Notes: generated by a model not told the origin, from the sequence alone. A stretch of 64,000 bases of DNA from Mesostigma viride (GCA_009746045.1 RPFO01000041.1:8514012-8578011); one strand, 5' to 3'; numbered from the stretch's first letter, positions 1-11,432 are shown. Numbers and translations: made by a program.

Positions 1-2232
1 GCCCAACGATGTTTCCCGTGAAGCAGTCTGGCAAGGACATGTTGATGTGCCTCTCAAGATCTGCATAAAAGAACATGCCCACATAAAATAGCAACACAAA
101 CTGTGAGATTTAAGCCACATCTTTTAACGGAAAACACTTAAACATGCAACCAACTATAAACAGCTAACAACAGGAAAAGTGAGAGTTAGCTTCAGATATT
201 TTGATCCATTTAATAACCAAGGATTAAGTATGTAGCTACAAGGACATGCATTGAAATGGAAAAGTCTTTTAATGAACGAGCACTTGGAATAAGCATTCTG
301 TTGAAATAAACTTTTATAAGCAGCATGGACTATGAAATCATAACCATGCTCAGCCGCACAACTCACCACAAATCTCATTCTTCTCGCTCTTGGACAGCTG
401 AAAAACTGGCTGACTGCCCTTGTACTTGACTGTGGTCTTCTCCGTTCCATCAGCAGCAACCGTTGTGGTCTCCTCCTTGGTCATCCACAAGTCAGGGCTC
501 AGATTGAGCTCCTTGAGGCGATGCCGTACCGACCTGGTGGCAGCTTCACCTGCATGTGCACCCAAATACGCAACCATAAAAACACATAAAAATAGTTTAG
601 TACCTTTTGGCCATAAGGTGGCATGCGTGCAGCAAACTTCCAAGACTAAAAATACCATCCAGTTTAACAATGACAAAAATCAAATATCTTACCACTCGTG
701 CAATTCCCGAGGCGAAGGAAGAAATTCGAAGCCAGGTGGAACTCGTCAATGGCATTCCGGCATTGCAGGGCTGGCCAGTACGGAAGCCGCGAAAAGGCCT
801 CAGGTAGGCGCTCGTTGTCCTCACAATGGTTCAGATATTCAGCATAAGTCATGTCACCCGGGTTGGGCTGCGTGATAACACGACGTGGGTCAGTGTCAGG
901 GAGCATGCGGTCATTGCCCAGGAATACAATCTTGCCGTTTGAAAAATACGTCCCCTTCCACTTTGGGCCATGTTTTAAACACCCGTCATACCCTGCATCC
1001 GGCATGTTGATCAGCTTTGAAAATGCGGGATAGTCATGCATGGTCATCAGCAGCACCACACGTATGAATGCAGTTTGGAATTCCCCCTTGGCGTCGTCAA
1101 GTACATCACATATATAAAACCCTTTGAAAAGCTCTATTAGCTCGTCTACGAAGAGGTCCAAGAAGATGCGCATCTTTTTTGGGGCTCGCCTCTGTGTGCC
1201 CCCACCAGGAGGACCATCGGGCAGAAATGTTTATTTATGTGCGCCCACTCCAGCAGATTGAAAAAACAAACCATACACGGCCAGCACGAATAGGTGTCTA
1301 ACCAGTATCTCGGGCACACTCCATCGAAGCAGCATCCGATCAACAGATTTCTTGGATCAGATGCAAGCTCGGGGAACAGGTCCAAAAGCCGCTGCCAGGC
1401 CCTTGTATCTGCACTCGGGGAGGCACAAGAAAACAGTTCAAACCAAGGGAAAAAGCAAACATGCATGCAAAACTTAGTCCAGGTACCTTGCTGCACGAGC
1501 CAGAGCCACAAATCAGCATAACTTGAGGATCAACAGCAGCGGTGCACAAGAACAAGCTTTCAAGGGAAATATTTTTTTAAAAAGGGACATTAAAAAAGCG
1601 GAAACGACAGCGCCAAACTGACCTTTAATCCCGTGGATCTTCTTCTGCGGGTGGTCAGGCTCCTTGCTTCGGTTCTCCGCCGCGTACCTAAATGCTTTGG
1701 CCATCACCGGTATTCTGAAAAGGCCCCTGATCCGGTCCTTCAGGGAAAACTTGCGAACCTGCCGATGCGGTCTGGTGGTCACAACCGTCTCTCCACTCCG
1801 GTCTTCATAGGTCTCATACCGGTTCAGCTTGCAAACGGGGCATTGCTTTACAGTCTTGTCTTTATACAGATACTCGTCGCATGGGCACGCATCGTACACT
1901 TGGTAACCCAGCCCTAAATTATTCATCACAGACTTTGCCTTGGCCACCGACGCTGGAAACTGGTTGCCCGGTGGTAGTATGTCAGAGAAAAACTTAAAGA
2001 GCTCATCGGCAAACACGGCGGATGCGCTGTTCTTGCCAAGCAGAGACAGGAGTTCCAAAGACGTGGCGAGGGCCATCTTAGACAACCCGGGATAGAGGGG
2101 TGTGTCCGTACGAATGCTTTGCACAGTTTCCTCGAAATTGCGGGCAAACTCATGGGCCTCCTGCTCAGGCCCGCCATCGGCAGGCATGCCACCCATCATG
2201 TAGTCATCGACAGACCCGTGCATGCTCGCCAT
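1..2232 (-). CDS. CACTA (En/Spm) TNP2-type transposase, partial, with one frameshift
   Basis: Catalyses cut-and-paste movement of a CACTA DNA transposon. Four exons can be placed by GT-AG sites with matching phase: 2232-1623, 1408-693, 549-367 and 60-1, the last running off the window. Exon 1 has PLYPG, LGLGYQ, a DACPCDE motif and a CPVCKLNRY zinc pair; exon 2 has FPELASDPRN, TYSCWP and LPYWPALQCRNAID; exon 3 has PVFQLSKSEKNEIC. All match the transposase_21/TNP2 family in order. Exon 2 changes frame at an A-run near 1173-1180, so this copy is broken or the run is miscounted. The sequence just before the ATG at 2232 ends in a possible acceptor AG, so the N-terminal exons may lie further right; I could not identify them. 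Confidence 0.85.
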
Positions 2233-2763
2233 CTGGAACCGATAAAACAAGTTAAACAACAAGGCTGAAACCGTGTCAGAGGGCCTGCATCAAGTCAAGA
2301 TGATGCAGGCCCTCCCACCCTACGTCATGATGGCTGCCCGAGCTACCTACATTCCAGAAGGAAGTGTTACGTCGCGTAACAATTCGTTGTAGTTACGGAC
2401 GTAAATTAGGTTCCTTGCCTTGGTCGTTTCTAGGTTTACGTGTAGTTCATACTAGGACACTGTTGTCCTCATAGCAGTACTGTGGTGCATTGGATGCTTT
2501 TGGGCGTCGCGCCGCGTACTTTATTAGTGGTCCTTATCCTTTGGGTAGAATGTAGTGGACCAGCGTGCATCTGTGCACCTGTAGGCAAGGGCCAGGTCGG
2601 CCCGAGCATGCTGGACCGTTGGTGACCATTTACGCACGTTCTACCCCTCGTGTGGTCACTCGGCGTGTGTTAAATGAATTAACACATATAGGCTTGGGTC
2701 ACGGCAGTGTAGTGTGTTTCCTTCCTCTATTCCTGGAATAAACGGGTTCGGGTAAATGGTTGT
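2233..2763. other. No gene seen; probable start of the gypsy-like element
   Basis: No convincing ORF. A TGTTACG at 2365 could be the 5' end of the LTR of the gypsy-like element, and an AATAAA lies near 2747. No second LTR copy exists in the window, so the boundary is a guess. Confidence 0.3.
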
Positions 2764-3066
2764 ATGGCGTATTATAGCAACACATACGTGAATGCATTGA
2801 GATCAGCTCCGTCTCGTTCGTCTTTCGCTAGGGGTTTGAGTAGAGGTGGCCTGACTAATTTAGGTTGGATTAGGCCAGGTAGAGGTAGAGGTGGAGGTAG
2901 AAGTTTAGGACGTAACAATGGTTCCGGAGGAACTTTCGTAGGTAGAGAACGAGACGACGGTCCTTTGTCACATACGCCTTTGCAAGAACCCTTCCGCGTC
3001 CAGGGATACGAAGACGACACTTTCTTGACAGGTAATGGGCGGGTCGCCGTCAAGCTGGGAGAGTAG
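2764..3066 (+). CDS. Small Gly/Arg-rich ORF upstream of gag
   Basis: 100-residue ORF with an ATG start. It has an RGG-like stretch (about residues 33-55, rich in G, R and N), typical of RNA-binding low-complexity segments. It lies in the leader region of the gypsy-like element. I do not recognise a family. It may be the start of a multi-part leader protein or chance coding in an LTR. Function unknown. Confidence 0.3.
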   Translation: MAYYSNTYVNALRSAPSRSSFARGLSRGGLTNLGWIRPGRGRGGGRSLGRNNGSGGTFVGRERDDGPLSHTPLQEPFRVQGYEDDTFLTGNGRVAVKLGE

Positions 3067-3170
3067 TGCTGCCCGGTTCGGGACACGCTCTGCCTAGATG
3101 CTAGACCTGCTCGTAGCGGATAAACCCTTTCTTAGATAGCTCCTTCGCTTTGTTTTCCTGCGCATGTTTT

Positions 3171-3226
3171 CTTCCTGTCGTAGATAGAGGATAATTGTCT
3201 TCCTGTCGTAGATAGAGGATAATTGT
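3171..3226 (+). repeat. 28-bp perfect tandem duplication
   Basis: The 28-bp unit beginning CTTCCTGTCG and ending GATAATTGT occurs twice head to tail (3171-3198 and 3199-3226) in the gypsy-like leader, with no mismatch. Confidence 0.95.
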
Positions 3227-3455
3227 TTGGTTCGGCAACAGTGAGACGAGTAGCGTCGTGGTAGACTATACCTTTTCCTTCGTGCTGCTGTTTTATTAGA
3301 CGGCCGCACCCGCAGAGGGACTGGTCGCTGATTTTAGGACGAGCGCTGGACTATTGCCGCCCTTGTGCTGCTTTCGGTGCTCCAGATCAACCAGATAAGT
3401 CGCCTACTCCTCCTACTGCTAGCGTGACGTCACAAGACCCACCAGGTGCGTTACC

Positions 3456-3848
3456 ATGAGCCAGCGTCGTGCTTTTACTGCTCCTTCCCATTCTTCCAGC
3501 GATAATAGCTTAGCCAAATATTACGTAGTGATTACGCCTCAATGGTCCGCCATTTTCCTTTCTTGGTCCGACGCTAGGAAGATAGTTCAGAACCGTGTAT
3601 ACAACGTAATTAGGTATAAGAAATTTGTGACCTTTGAAGAAGCTCAGCAGTTCCTTATAGACCATAGTGAATCAGATTTAGGCCTACAGGTACGCTCTAT
3701 CCCTCATGGTCGTCCTCCAGTGGAATCTCTAGTCTTTGCAACCCCTCCTTCTTCTCCCCCTAAACGGGCTGCATCCTCATCTAGCTCAGATACCCCTCTC
3801 ACCTTAGAGTTTGGTTCCCTATCCATTACTGTGGTTAAAAAGGATTGA
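3456..3848 (+). CDS. Protein with RNase H1 N-terminal (hybrid-binding / Cauli_VI-like) domain
   Basis: 130 residues with an ATG start. Residues about 21-68 begin KYYVVITPQ, then have a W-S-D turn and end RYKKFVTFEEAQQFL. This is the pattern of the small RNase H1 N-terminal hybrid-binding domain, also present in caulimovirus P6: paired Tyr, a central Trp, then YKxFxxFEEAxxFL. In known families it binds RNA-DNA hybrid or dsRNA. The tail is Ser/Pro-rich. The ORF sits between the LTR-like leader and gag of the gypsy-like element, so a nucleic-acid-binding accessory role is an inference. The domain call is by eye. Confidence 0.6.
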   Translation: MSQRRAFTAPSHSSSDNSLAKYYVVITPQWSAIFLSWSDARKIVQNRVYNVIRYKKFVTFEEAQQFLIDHSESDLGLQVRSIPHGRPPVESLVFATPPSSPPKRAASSSSSDTPLTLEFGSLSITVVKKD

Positions 3849-3927
3849 TTTTAATTGTTTCTTTGCTTAAGACATTCAAGGTTTTTCCTTTTGCCTTTAT
3901 TGCTTCAATTTAGACTCCTATTCCTTT

Positions 3928-3932
3928 CTTAA
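3928..3932 (+). repeat. Target-site duplication CTTAA (left) of the TRIM-like element
   Basis: CTTAA precedes the left LTR and recurs at 5941-5945 after the right LTR, the 5-bp duplication expected of LTR-retrotransposon integration. Confidence 0.9.
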
Positions 3933-4457
3933 TGTTTAAAATATGTATAATGCGTTACTTGGTCAACATGATATTGACGTAATTCATTAGAATTAATTAA
4001 CGCATATTGGCAGCACGGCTATGGCATTGCCCTTGCCATCGGGCAGCCATTAGCCTAAATTGCTACATTGTCACTTGCTAGCAAGGAAAAAAGGGGAGAG
4101 TTCGTGGAGTTGCCAACCCTAAAATCATGCACGGTGGCATGGGGTCGGCACTACCCTTGGCGACAATCTAACGGCTGGCACAAATGACAGGTCAGCATCA
4201 CTAGTGGTGTCGAATGCATGCATACGGTGCACATTCTAGAAAGTACTGCGCACAGGTGCAGGCGCATCATGACGTGGACATAGGTACGGCCACTCTAATT
4301 ATCGCCACACATATTGCACGCTCAGTGCCGGAATAGGACCATCGGCACTAAATATCTCACTCGCCACTATATAAAATGTGATGCGATAAGTTGGAATAGC
4401 ACACGGCTAGACTACCTAGCATAAATACACGGCAAGAGGTGGGCATAACCTCAGACA
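3933..4457 (-). repeat. 3' LTR of the TRIM-like element
   Basis: 525 bp with canonical TG...CA ends, near-identical to 5416-5940. Confidence 0.95.
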
Positions 4458-5403
4458 CCCCCTTGCACAGCTCATGCGTGCTCAAAAGAAACATGACACT
4501 CCTTCCTCTCCCCCCTCAATAACTAGGTAGGATAGCCGGGTACAAAACACCCTGGCATACCCCCCTTACACGGCTAACCATGGTGGGGATAAGGAGGTTC
4601 AAACTCAGTACCAGCAAGAAAGATGGGGAATCAGGCACCCCCCCTCAAGGAGAAGGTCCTTTCAGGTCAACGGCCAACAAAGGACTAGCTCAACTATGAC
4701 AAAAAACAATGGCCGGCAGGTCATAAATAATCCAAACTGATTATCAACGAAATCTCGACAAAAGGCGCTCGGCTCATACACCCCCTGGCTCTTGGCTCTA
4801 GGCTCCTTGGCTCGGCGGCTCCTGGCTCAGCGGCTCTTACGGGCTCTCCCGGCACTGGGCTCACGGCACGTGGCTCTCGGGCAGGCACTGGGCGCTCGAC
4901 ATAAAAAGTCGAGTATAATAGTCTAGCGGATCAATGCCGCTTGCCATAGAAGGCGATATCAGCTCGTAGACTCTGCGAAAATGGGCTTGAATCCTCACGG
5001 CTCACTGTGCCAGCAGCGGAATCAGCATCCGGAACAATAAATTTGCTGTCGTCGAAAAAATAAAAAAGTTGGCTGTCCCCGCCCAGAACCAAACACGGAC
5101 TTCAGGCATCCAGCGTCAACGCTTGCACACCATGCACACTGGCAGCTGCGGGTGTGCTCACGAATCTGTTTTACGCAAATATATGCAACACACCGAATCC
5201 AGGTCTGCTGGCAGCAACGCCAGCGGCACCAAGTGCTAGCTGCGCTGTCCTCGTAAATGGCTTGGCGGACTACAACGGCCGTGGCCAGACTCGCGCAAAG
5301 GCGAAACTCCAACGAAAGTGCCGGCGATGCAAACACACCTCGTCCTCGAGGTGGGAAGAAAATAATGCTCGCCAGGCAAAGGCTGAAAGACCATGAACCA
5401 TCA
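4458..5403 (-). other. TRIM interior without recognisable genes
   Basis: The interior has GGCTC-rich simple sequence around 4770-4870 and only short, unrecognisable ORFs. I see no gag, protease, integrase or RT motif in any frame. Confidence 0.7.
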
Positions 5404-5415
5404 GCTCCGATACCA
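5404..5415 (-). promoter_or_regulatory. Primer-binding site (initiator-Met tRNA type)
   Basis: Minus-strand TGGTATCGGAGC lies immediately inside the 5' LTR and matches the usual plant copia/TRIM primer site except for one base. Confidence 0.88.
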
Positions 5416-5940
5416 TGTTTAAAATATGTATAATGCGTTACTTGGTCAACATGATATTGACGTAATTCATTAGAATTAATTAACGCATATTGGCAGCACG
5501 GCTATGGCATTGCCCTCGCCATCGGGCAGCCATTAGCCTAAATTGCTACATTGTCACTTGCTAGCAAGGAAAAAAGGGGAGAGTTCGTGGAGTTGCCAAC
5601 CCTAAAATCATGCACGGTGGCATGGGGTCGGCACTACCCTTGGCGACAATCTAACGGCTGGCACAAATGACAGGTCAGCATCACTAGTGGTGTCGAATGC
5701 ATGCATACGGTGCACATTCTAGAAAGTACTGCGCACAGGTGCAGGCGCATCATGACGTGGACATAGGTACGGCCACTCTAATTATCGCCACACATATTGC
5801 ACGCTCAGTGCCGGAATAGGACCATCGGCACTAAATATCTCACTCGCCACTATATAAAATGTGATGCGATAAGTTGGAATAGCACACGGCTAGACTACCT
5901 AGCATAAATACACGGCAAGAGGTGGGCATAACCTCAGACA
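5416..5940 (-). repeat. 5' LTR of the TRIM-like element
   Basis: 525 bp with TG...CA ends, followed on the plus strand by target duplication CTTAA (5941-5945). Confidence 0.95.
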
Positions 5941-5984
5941 CTTAAGGCAACGTTTGTTGTTTTCTTTCCTTTACTTAATTAAAG

Positions 5985-7713
5985 ATGGATCCAGTGGGTG
6001 GAGATATGTCGCCTATACCTACCAATACTACTACTACTAATAATAATAATACTAATAACAATAACAATACTCGTGGTAACCGACGGGACTCCTTGGAAAC
6101 GGTGCACCATCTCACTCCTCAAGGTAATCTGCGTACCTCACCTCCTTCTCCTGTTACTGGTGGTCGCCGTCGTCCCTCACTTACCCCACCTACCTTTGAA
6201 CAACGTGTCAGATTTAGTGATGAACCCTCCTTTGCTATGAACCAGGCCCCTGCCCCTCCTGCAACCTTGGCTCAACCTTCAATTAGGTCCTCACTCCCTG
6301 ACAATGCTTCTAGGCCTCCTCCCCACCCTGTGCCTTCCATCCCTGTTTATAACACGGGTCGTACCTCTGCCCCTGTTGGCCCTTCTGGTCGCCCTAGTGC
6401 AGTTCCCTTTTATCCTCCTGCTTCTTGGTCCTACCCTGATACGGCCTACGAGGCTGCCCAGGTCCCTACCCGTGTGGCTGATTTAGAAGTTAATAGTGAT
6501 TTCAGCACCATGCCTCTAGATGACAGAAACTATGATCATTTTGCCTACTCCTCCCTTCGTGAGCAATATACTGTTCCCTTCTCCTATGGGCACCAGCCTG
6601 AAACGGTGGCCCCTTCTAGACCCCTATCCAAAACCTTTCCTCTTCCTTCTTTCTATCCCTCGTATGTAGCAGTGGAAGACAGTGGTCCTATGGGTAAATC
6701 GGACCCTTCTAATCCCCCTAAGCTCCCTGCCCTTCCCCTCTTTGCTAACCTACCCAAGTTGGATGTTAAGTCTACCCCTCAAAAGTTTTTCACTTTTATT
6801 ATGTTGCTTACCCAGAATACAGAGTCGTGGCAAAATCATAATAGATGGCGTCTCTCTGATGCTGTACTAGTCCCTCACTATCTTACTACCTGTATTACTC
6901 CTGAGCTTGCTAACCTCATCCAGTGTGAGTCGTTGGCCTCTCATGCCTACCCTAACTCAGTAGCAGAATTGTTTAAGCGTTTAGAGAACCATTTAGTCCC
7001 TCCTGATGCAGATTGGCAGGATAGATTAGCCTTTGGTACTTTGCAGCAGGGTACTAAATCGTTTAAGGAATATATGAAAGAATTTGATGCACAGATGGTA
7101 CGAATTAGGGATTTGTCGGGCGCAGAAGTACGTGCTCGTTTCCTACAAGGCCTCAGTAGACCCTTATTACGTGAGGTAAAGCGCCAGTTCTCTGCCTACC
7201 GTTTTACTGATCTACCCCTCAAGCATGTGCGTCAGCATCTCTTAATTACGAGTAGCAGATTTCTTCTCCACTCCTTCTCTTCCTACCCGTTCCCGTATTA
7301 ATAACATTAGCCTTACCCCTGAGGAGGAGAACTCCTATGTAGAAGATTTAGACATTTGTGTTACTGACCTTTCAGCTCTGGATGTCTCTCATATCACATG
7401 CTATCATTGTAAGGAAGTAGGTCATCTTAAACGTGAGTGCCCCAAGTTCCTTTCGGGTGCCCCCCCTCATCCCGACGCTCGCCCTCCTCGTACCCCTCAG
7501 CGTGCTCCTATTCGTCCCACTCCAGGACGCATTCCCTCAGCTTCCCCTAGTAGGCTGAATGCTGTGCAGACAGGACCCCCAGGGTTCCCCTATGATAATC
7601 AGGCTCCTGCACCCTCTTCGCTCCCTCGTGACCCTCCAGCAGTGGCTTTTTCGCCAGGGTCTTCTTCGGGGTTCGTTCTAGCTATGGATTTGGGGGGGGA
7701 GGGGGAGCAGTAG
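5985..7713 (+). pseudogene. gag: Gypsy-like gag (capsid and zinc knuckle), frameshifted
   Basis: Structural polyprotein forming the virus-like particle. ATG at 5985. The N-terminus is low-complexity (poly-Thr/Asn, then Pro-rich); the capsid region lies at about residues 250-420 with the retrotransposon-gag pattern (SVAELFKRLENHL, SFKEYMKEFDAQM, VRARFLQGLSRPL). The open frame stops at 7301. The natural continuation is in the next frame from about 7252 and contains a CCHC knuckle (CYHCKEVGHLKREC, 7399-7440) ending at TAG 7711. A one-base change near 7250-7258 is therefore implied. A run of G bases just before the stop is discussed with the protease. Confidence 0.8.
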
Positions 7714-8525
7714 GCCTGTCAGCCGGGGGTAACCTGGACAGGTCCTTAGATAGTACCCCAGATAATAATTTTTGCCTGCCTGTTTTTATAACCTCTGTAG
7801 GAGCTGAATCATCCCTACCACTACGTGTCCGTCCTCTTATGTTTTTGAATGGTGGCTTAACCGTTCCCCATACTGTTGTAGACCCCTTCTTGCATGCTGA
7901 TGAACTTTTGAATGTCTCTGTGTTAGTGGATAGCGGTGCGGCTAGCTCCTTTAAGAGCGAGGCCCTAGTTAGGCGTTTAGGACTAGTCCCTATCCCTCAC
8001 ACCAAAACTGTCACTGTCCATTATGCTGACGGTCGCACCAGTCATTCCCCGGGTACGGTGTCCCTTCCCCTGGTCATACAAGGACGCACTGTCAACCTGA
8101 CGGCCACTATAGGCCCTATCACTACCGCTGATGTATTACTAGGATTAGATTGGCACCAGGATAATAAGATTACTATTAATTATGATACCATGGTCATTTG
8201 GTTTCCAGATAGCTCTTACTGGGTACCGGAACGTCATTATAGATTAGAAAATTTATCCTTGGTAGATATTACTCCTCCTACACCTGTTGATCCTCCTGTA
8301 AGACCTATACCTGAAGTATTAATGTCCAATGATGAATTGCGATCTGAATTAAAGGAATATGGATACCTATTATGTATGTTCCTTCAGTTAGAAGTACAAG
8401 AGATACCTGTCACTAATAATAGTGTGGATATAGATATAAACACAGTGGATACAATAGGAGTGGGATTTACTGAAAATGAAATAGTAAGATACATGGCTGT
8501 GATAGATTCCTCAAAAGTTTTTGAA
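7713..8525 (+). pseudogene. Gypsy-like retropepsin, start of a truncated pol
   Basis: Aspartic protease that would mature Gag-Pol. The frame is open from about 7713; the first ATG is 7839. Active site VLVDSGAAS (about 7923-7949), a flap-like YADGRT, and the hydrophobic-hydrophobic-Gly motif VLLGLDWH give the order expected of a Ty3/gypsy protease. The frame is one base back from gag and overlaps the gag end at a G8 run (7692-7699), a plausible -1 slippage site. The reading frame runs into foreign sequence after about 8525, so RT and all later domains are lost. Confidence 0.78.
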
Positions 8526-11432
8526 GAAGAGTGTGCAGGCAGACTTGCAGTTTGACTGTTTGCTCAAGCATCAGGACCAGCTGCCGTGTAAGCTGGTAGT
8601 AGTCCCCAGGGAGAGCCATGGGCAGCAAGGGGCTGTAGAGAGATCCATACGTGAGGTAAAGACAGTGGTGCTAGCAGCAGAGTCAGTGCCACTTGTGGCA
8701 TCTGCCTTAGAGAGGGCAGCCTGGTGTAAGGGGATAGAAGAGCAGCTGAACCACAGGGTTAACTATTACTTTGATGGTGTGGCTGTCTCTCCCCTGGCCC
8801 TGCAATATAGCTTATTGCCTGACAGGGTGGTGCAAGCCAGTCTTAGGAAGGCAGACAGGCTGTTTGCCCAGCTGAGACGTAAGGACAAGAACTGGAATGT
8901 GCTGAGGCCTCAGGTGGGGCTGAAGGTCAGGATGTGGAAGGAACCATCTATTCCAGGCAAGCGGGGGAAGTGGCAGGATGGGGTTGTCACTCGTGTGGAG
9001 GAAGCTAACAGATCTTGCCTGGTGGCTTTGGAAAAGGATCCAAGGCACGTGTACAGGTTGTCCTGGGCTCATGTCAAGGAAAGAAGGCCACATGCAATCT
9101 GGCCTGCAGACGGGCCAGGCCCTCCCAGCTGGGTTGAGGAGCCAGGCCAGAGCCAGGCAGCAGCAGCTAACAATCCTCTGGTGGTGGATGATGGTCTGTC
9201 CCTACTGGAAGATGACGAGCAGGAGGAGGCTGCTGAAGCAACTGTCACAAGGCCAGAGGGGACGGGGCAGCCACCTAAGGCCCGGGGGCCTCTCATGGCG
9301 GACGTCATCCGAGCACTCATGCGCAGCAAACATGATCCCAAGGTATCCAAGCTCACGGGGTGGGGGTCGTGCTGGGCAGCTACAATGGAGGTAGATACCA
9401 ACTCACAGGTGTCTGTCATCAGGGAAGAGGATGCTGTAGGCTTACAGATGTCCCATCCCAGTTGCCTTGCTGTGTCTGATTTCTCAGGAAAGGTGTCCAT
9501 GAAGATCCTTGGGGAAGTGAGTGTGCCTATCTTAGGGGTGCCCACCACGTTCTGTGTGGTAGAGGGCTATCAGGGGCCTGCCATTCTGGGTCAGAACTTC
9601 TTGTGCATGCCAGGGGTTACTTTGACCTCTGATGAGTTGGCACTAGAAGGCAGGGGCAGCCTCCCCCTTGAAAGATATCACTATTCCCAGGGTCTTGCAG
9701 TGGCGGTGAAGGCTGTTAAGAGTCAGCCAGCTGAGGGTCCTCGAGGTCAGGAGCCCATAGCTGAGGACCTGTTGATAATCCCAACCACCTTTGATCCACG
9801 GCAGTTAGGGGTAAACAGGTACCAGATAGCTGCTCACAGTCCTATTCCCTGGCGCCAGCTAGTCGAGATGATGCAAAGCCCCAAGATGGCTAAGGCATGG
9901 ACTCTTGGCTTTGTTGCTTCTGGGCATGAGTGGATAGTTTCCAACTGTGCAGAACCTGTGGATGAGCTGCCAGAAGTTCACCAGCTGCTCAGATTGATGT
10001 TTGTCCTCAAGCTCAAGGAGGTGATGGTGTCCAGGTGCCACATGTCAGACCAGTTGTAACCGAGTATCATGGCACTGGCCAGTTGTTAGATGAGGAGCTC
10101 TATACTCCAGGGATGCTGCATGACACGTGGAGGATTCTGCTGTGTATATTTCTGTCTTTTCTGGTTAAGGGTGTGCCCTATAGCTCTGTGCTGATTGATT
10201 TCAAGAGGGCTTTTCTCAAGGGTGACCAAGATCAGGCTAGGCAGACTTGGAGAGATATCCCTCCTTTCTTTGTGACTGTACCTGCTGTATGGAGAGCAGA
10301 GATAAAGGCCAGGTACCTGAGAATTCTGAAAGGGTTGGAAGGTCTCAGGTCCAGTCCCATTATCTGGAGAAAGAGCCTAGAGAAGTTCTTGAAGAATACT
10401 TGTGGGTTTTCTGTGTCTCCAGTGGATCCCTGTTTGTTCCAAGGGTCCCACAATGGCCTTCCTGTCTTTGCCTCACTGCATGGTGATGACCTGCATCTCA
10501 TAGGTCCACCAGACTGGGTTGAGGCTGTTTTGGCTAAGATCCAGAAGCGGTTTGAGCTGGGTAAGATACAGCACATGGTGGAGAATGAGCCTATGGTCTT
10601 CTGTGGCATGCAGGCTACGTTGTTCCAAGCCAAGGGCTCGTGGTTCATCAGGATGGAGGGTGGTAAGGACTACCCACAGCAGATTGTAGATGCATTGCAG
10701 GAGCCCATCACGCAGGCTAGGTGTGCTACCATCAGGGGCATGCTGGCATGGCTTGCAAGTATATGTGCCCCTGACTTGCTGGTTTTGAGTCGACTTACTG
10801 ATTCCCAGCTGGTTGAGGTGGGTGCTGAGAGTGTGGTGCAGGCTGTCATGATGTCTCCCCCTCTTATACTGGGTCCTGTGGATTTGTACAAGCCCCTTGA
10901 CATGGTTCTCTATGTGGACAGTTCTATGGATAATAGGAAGGTCACAGAGGTCAGGGGCAGGGCAGCAGCATTAGTTACCCTGGAGCAAGATCACACCTCA
11001 CTTGTTACCTGGTACAGTCGGTTGCAGAACAGGGTTACACCCAGCAGTGATATTGCTGAGTGCAGGGCAATCTGTGAAGGGCTGCATACTGCTCTTTACT
11101 TGAGGGAGCTCTTCTACCAGCTATGTCAAGTGGCTTCCTGTAGGTTGCAGCTGCACACACTGGTGAGGACTGATAGCATGGGCATGGTGCAATTTGTGCA
11201 CAGGCAGCTGGCCAGGAGCAGGGACCTTGACTACTTGTTGCTCAAGGAGATGTCCTACCTAGCTCACATTGAACATGTGCCTGGTGTGGACAACCCTGCA
11301 GATGCCCTCACCAAGCTGGAGGAGAAGGCGGAGAGGCAGTACCCCTGCTCCGTGGGCTCATGGACCCCTTACACGGGCGGCCATAGAGACCAGGCCTTGC
11401 TTCAGCTTGGGTGTCCCCAGTGGGCTGCTTGA
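8526..11432 (+). pseudogene. pol: Copia-like pol of element A: integrase, protease, RT, RNase H
   Basis: Domain order in the protein: integrase C-terminal half (GQQGAVERSI with the catalytic Glu; RVNYYFDGVAVSPLALQ; then a basic tail), an aspartic-protease-like domain (EVDTNSQVSV then AILGQNFL), copia-type RT (LIDFKRAFLKGD, GLEGLRSSPIIW, SLHGDDLHLIG as the catalytic DD motif) and RNase H (LYVDSSMD, ECRAICEGLHTALYL, HVPGVDNPADALTK). One G is missing near 10021 compared with B2 (GTGGATG there, GTGATG here), breaking the frame between protease and RT. The protease after integrase differs from normal copia order. Confidence 0.88.

Larger units (their letters stand above)
3933..5940 (-). mobile_element. 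TRIM-like non-autonomous LTR retrotransposon (2,008 bp)
   Basis: Two 525-bp LTRs (3933-4457 and 5416-5940) flank a 958-bp interior with no retroelement coding. On the minus strand the interior starts directly with TGGTATCGGAGC (5415-5404), complementary to an initiator-Met tRNA 3' end, and ends with the purine tract AAGGGGG (4463-4458 region) before the 3' LTR. Together with the CTTAA duplication this fixes orientation and ends. I found one LTR difference by eye (T at 4034, C at 5517), so the insertion looks recent. It must rely on proteins supplied in trans. Confidence 0.92.
2365..8525 (+). mobile_element. Truncated Ty3/gypsy-like LTR retrotransposon
   Basis: Internal order on the plus strand is small ORFs, gag with zinc knuckle, then a retropepsin. 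It is cut at about 8526, where sequence identical in type to the copia-like family begins, so RT, RNase H, integrase and the 3' LTR are missing. A TRIM-like element (3933-5940) is inserted between the second small ORF and gag. The left edge is uncertain. Confidence 0.6.
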
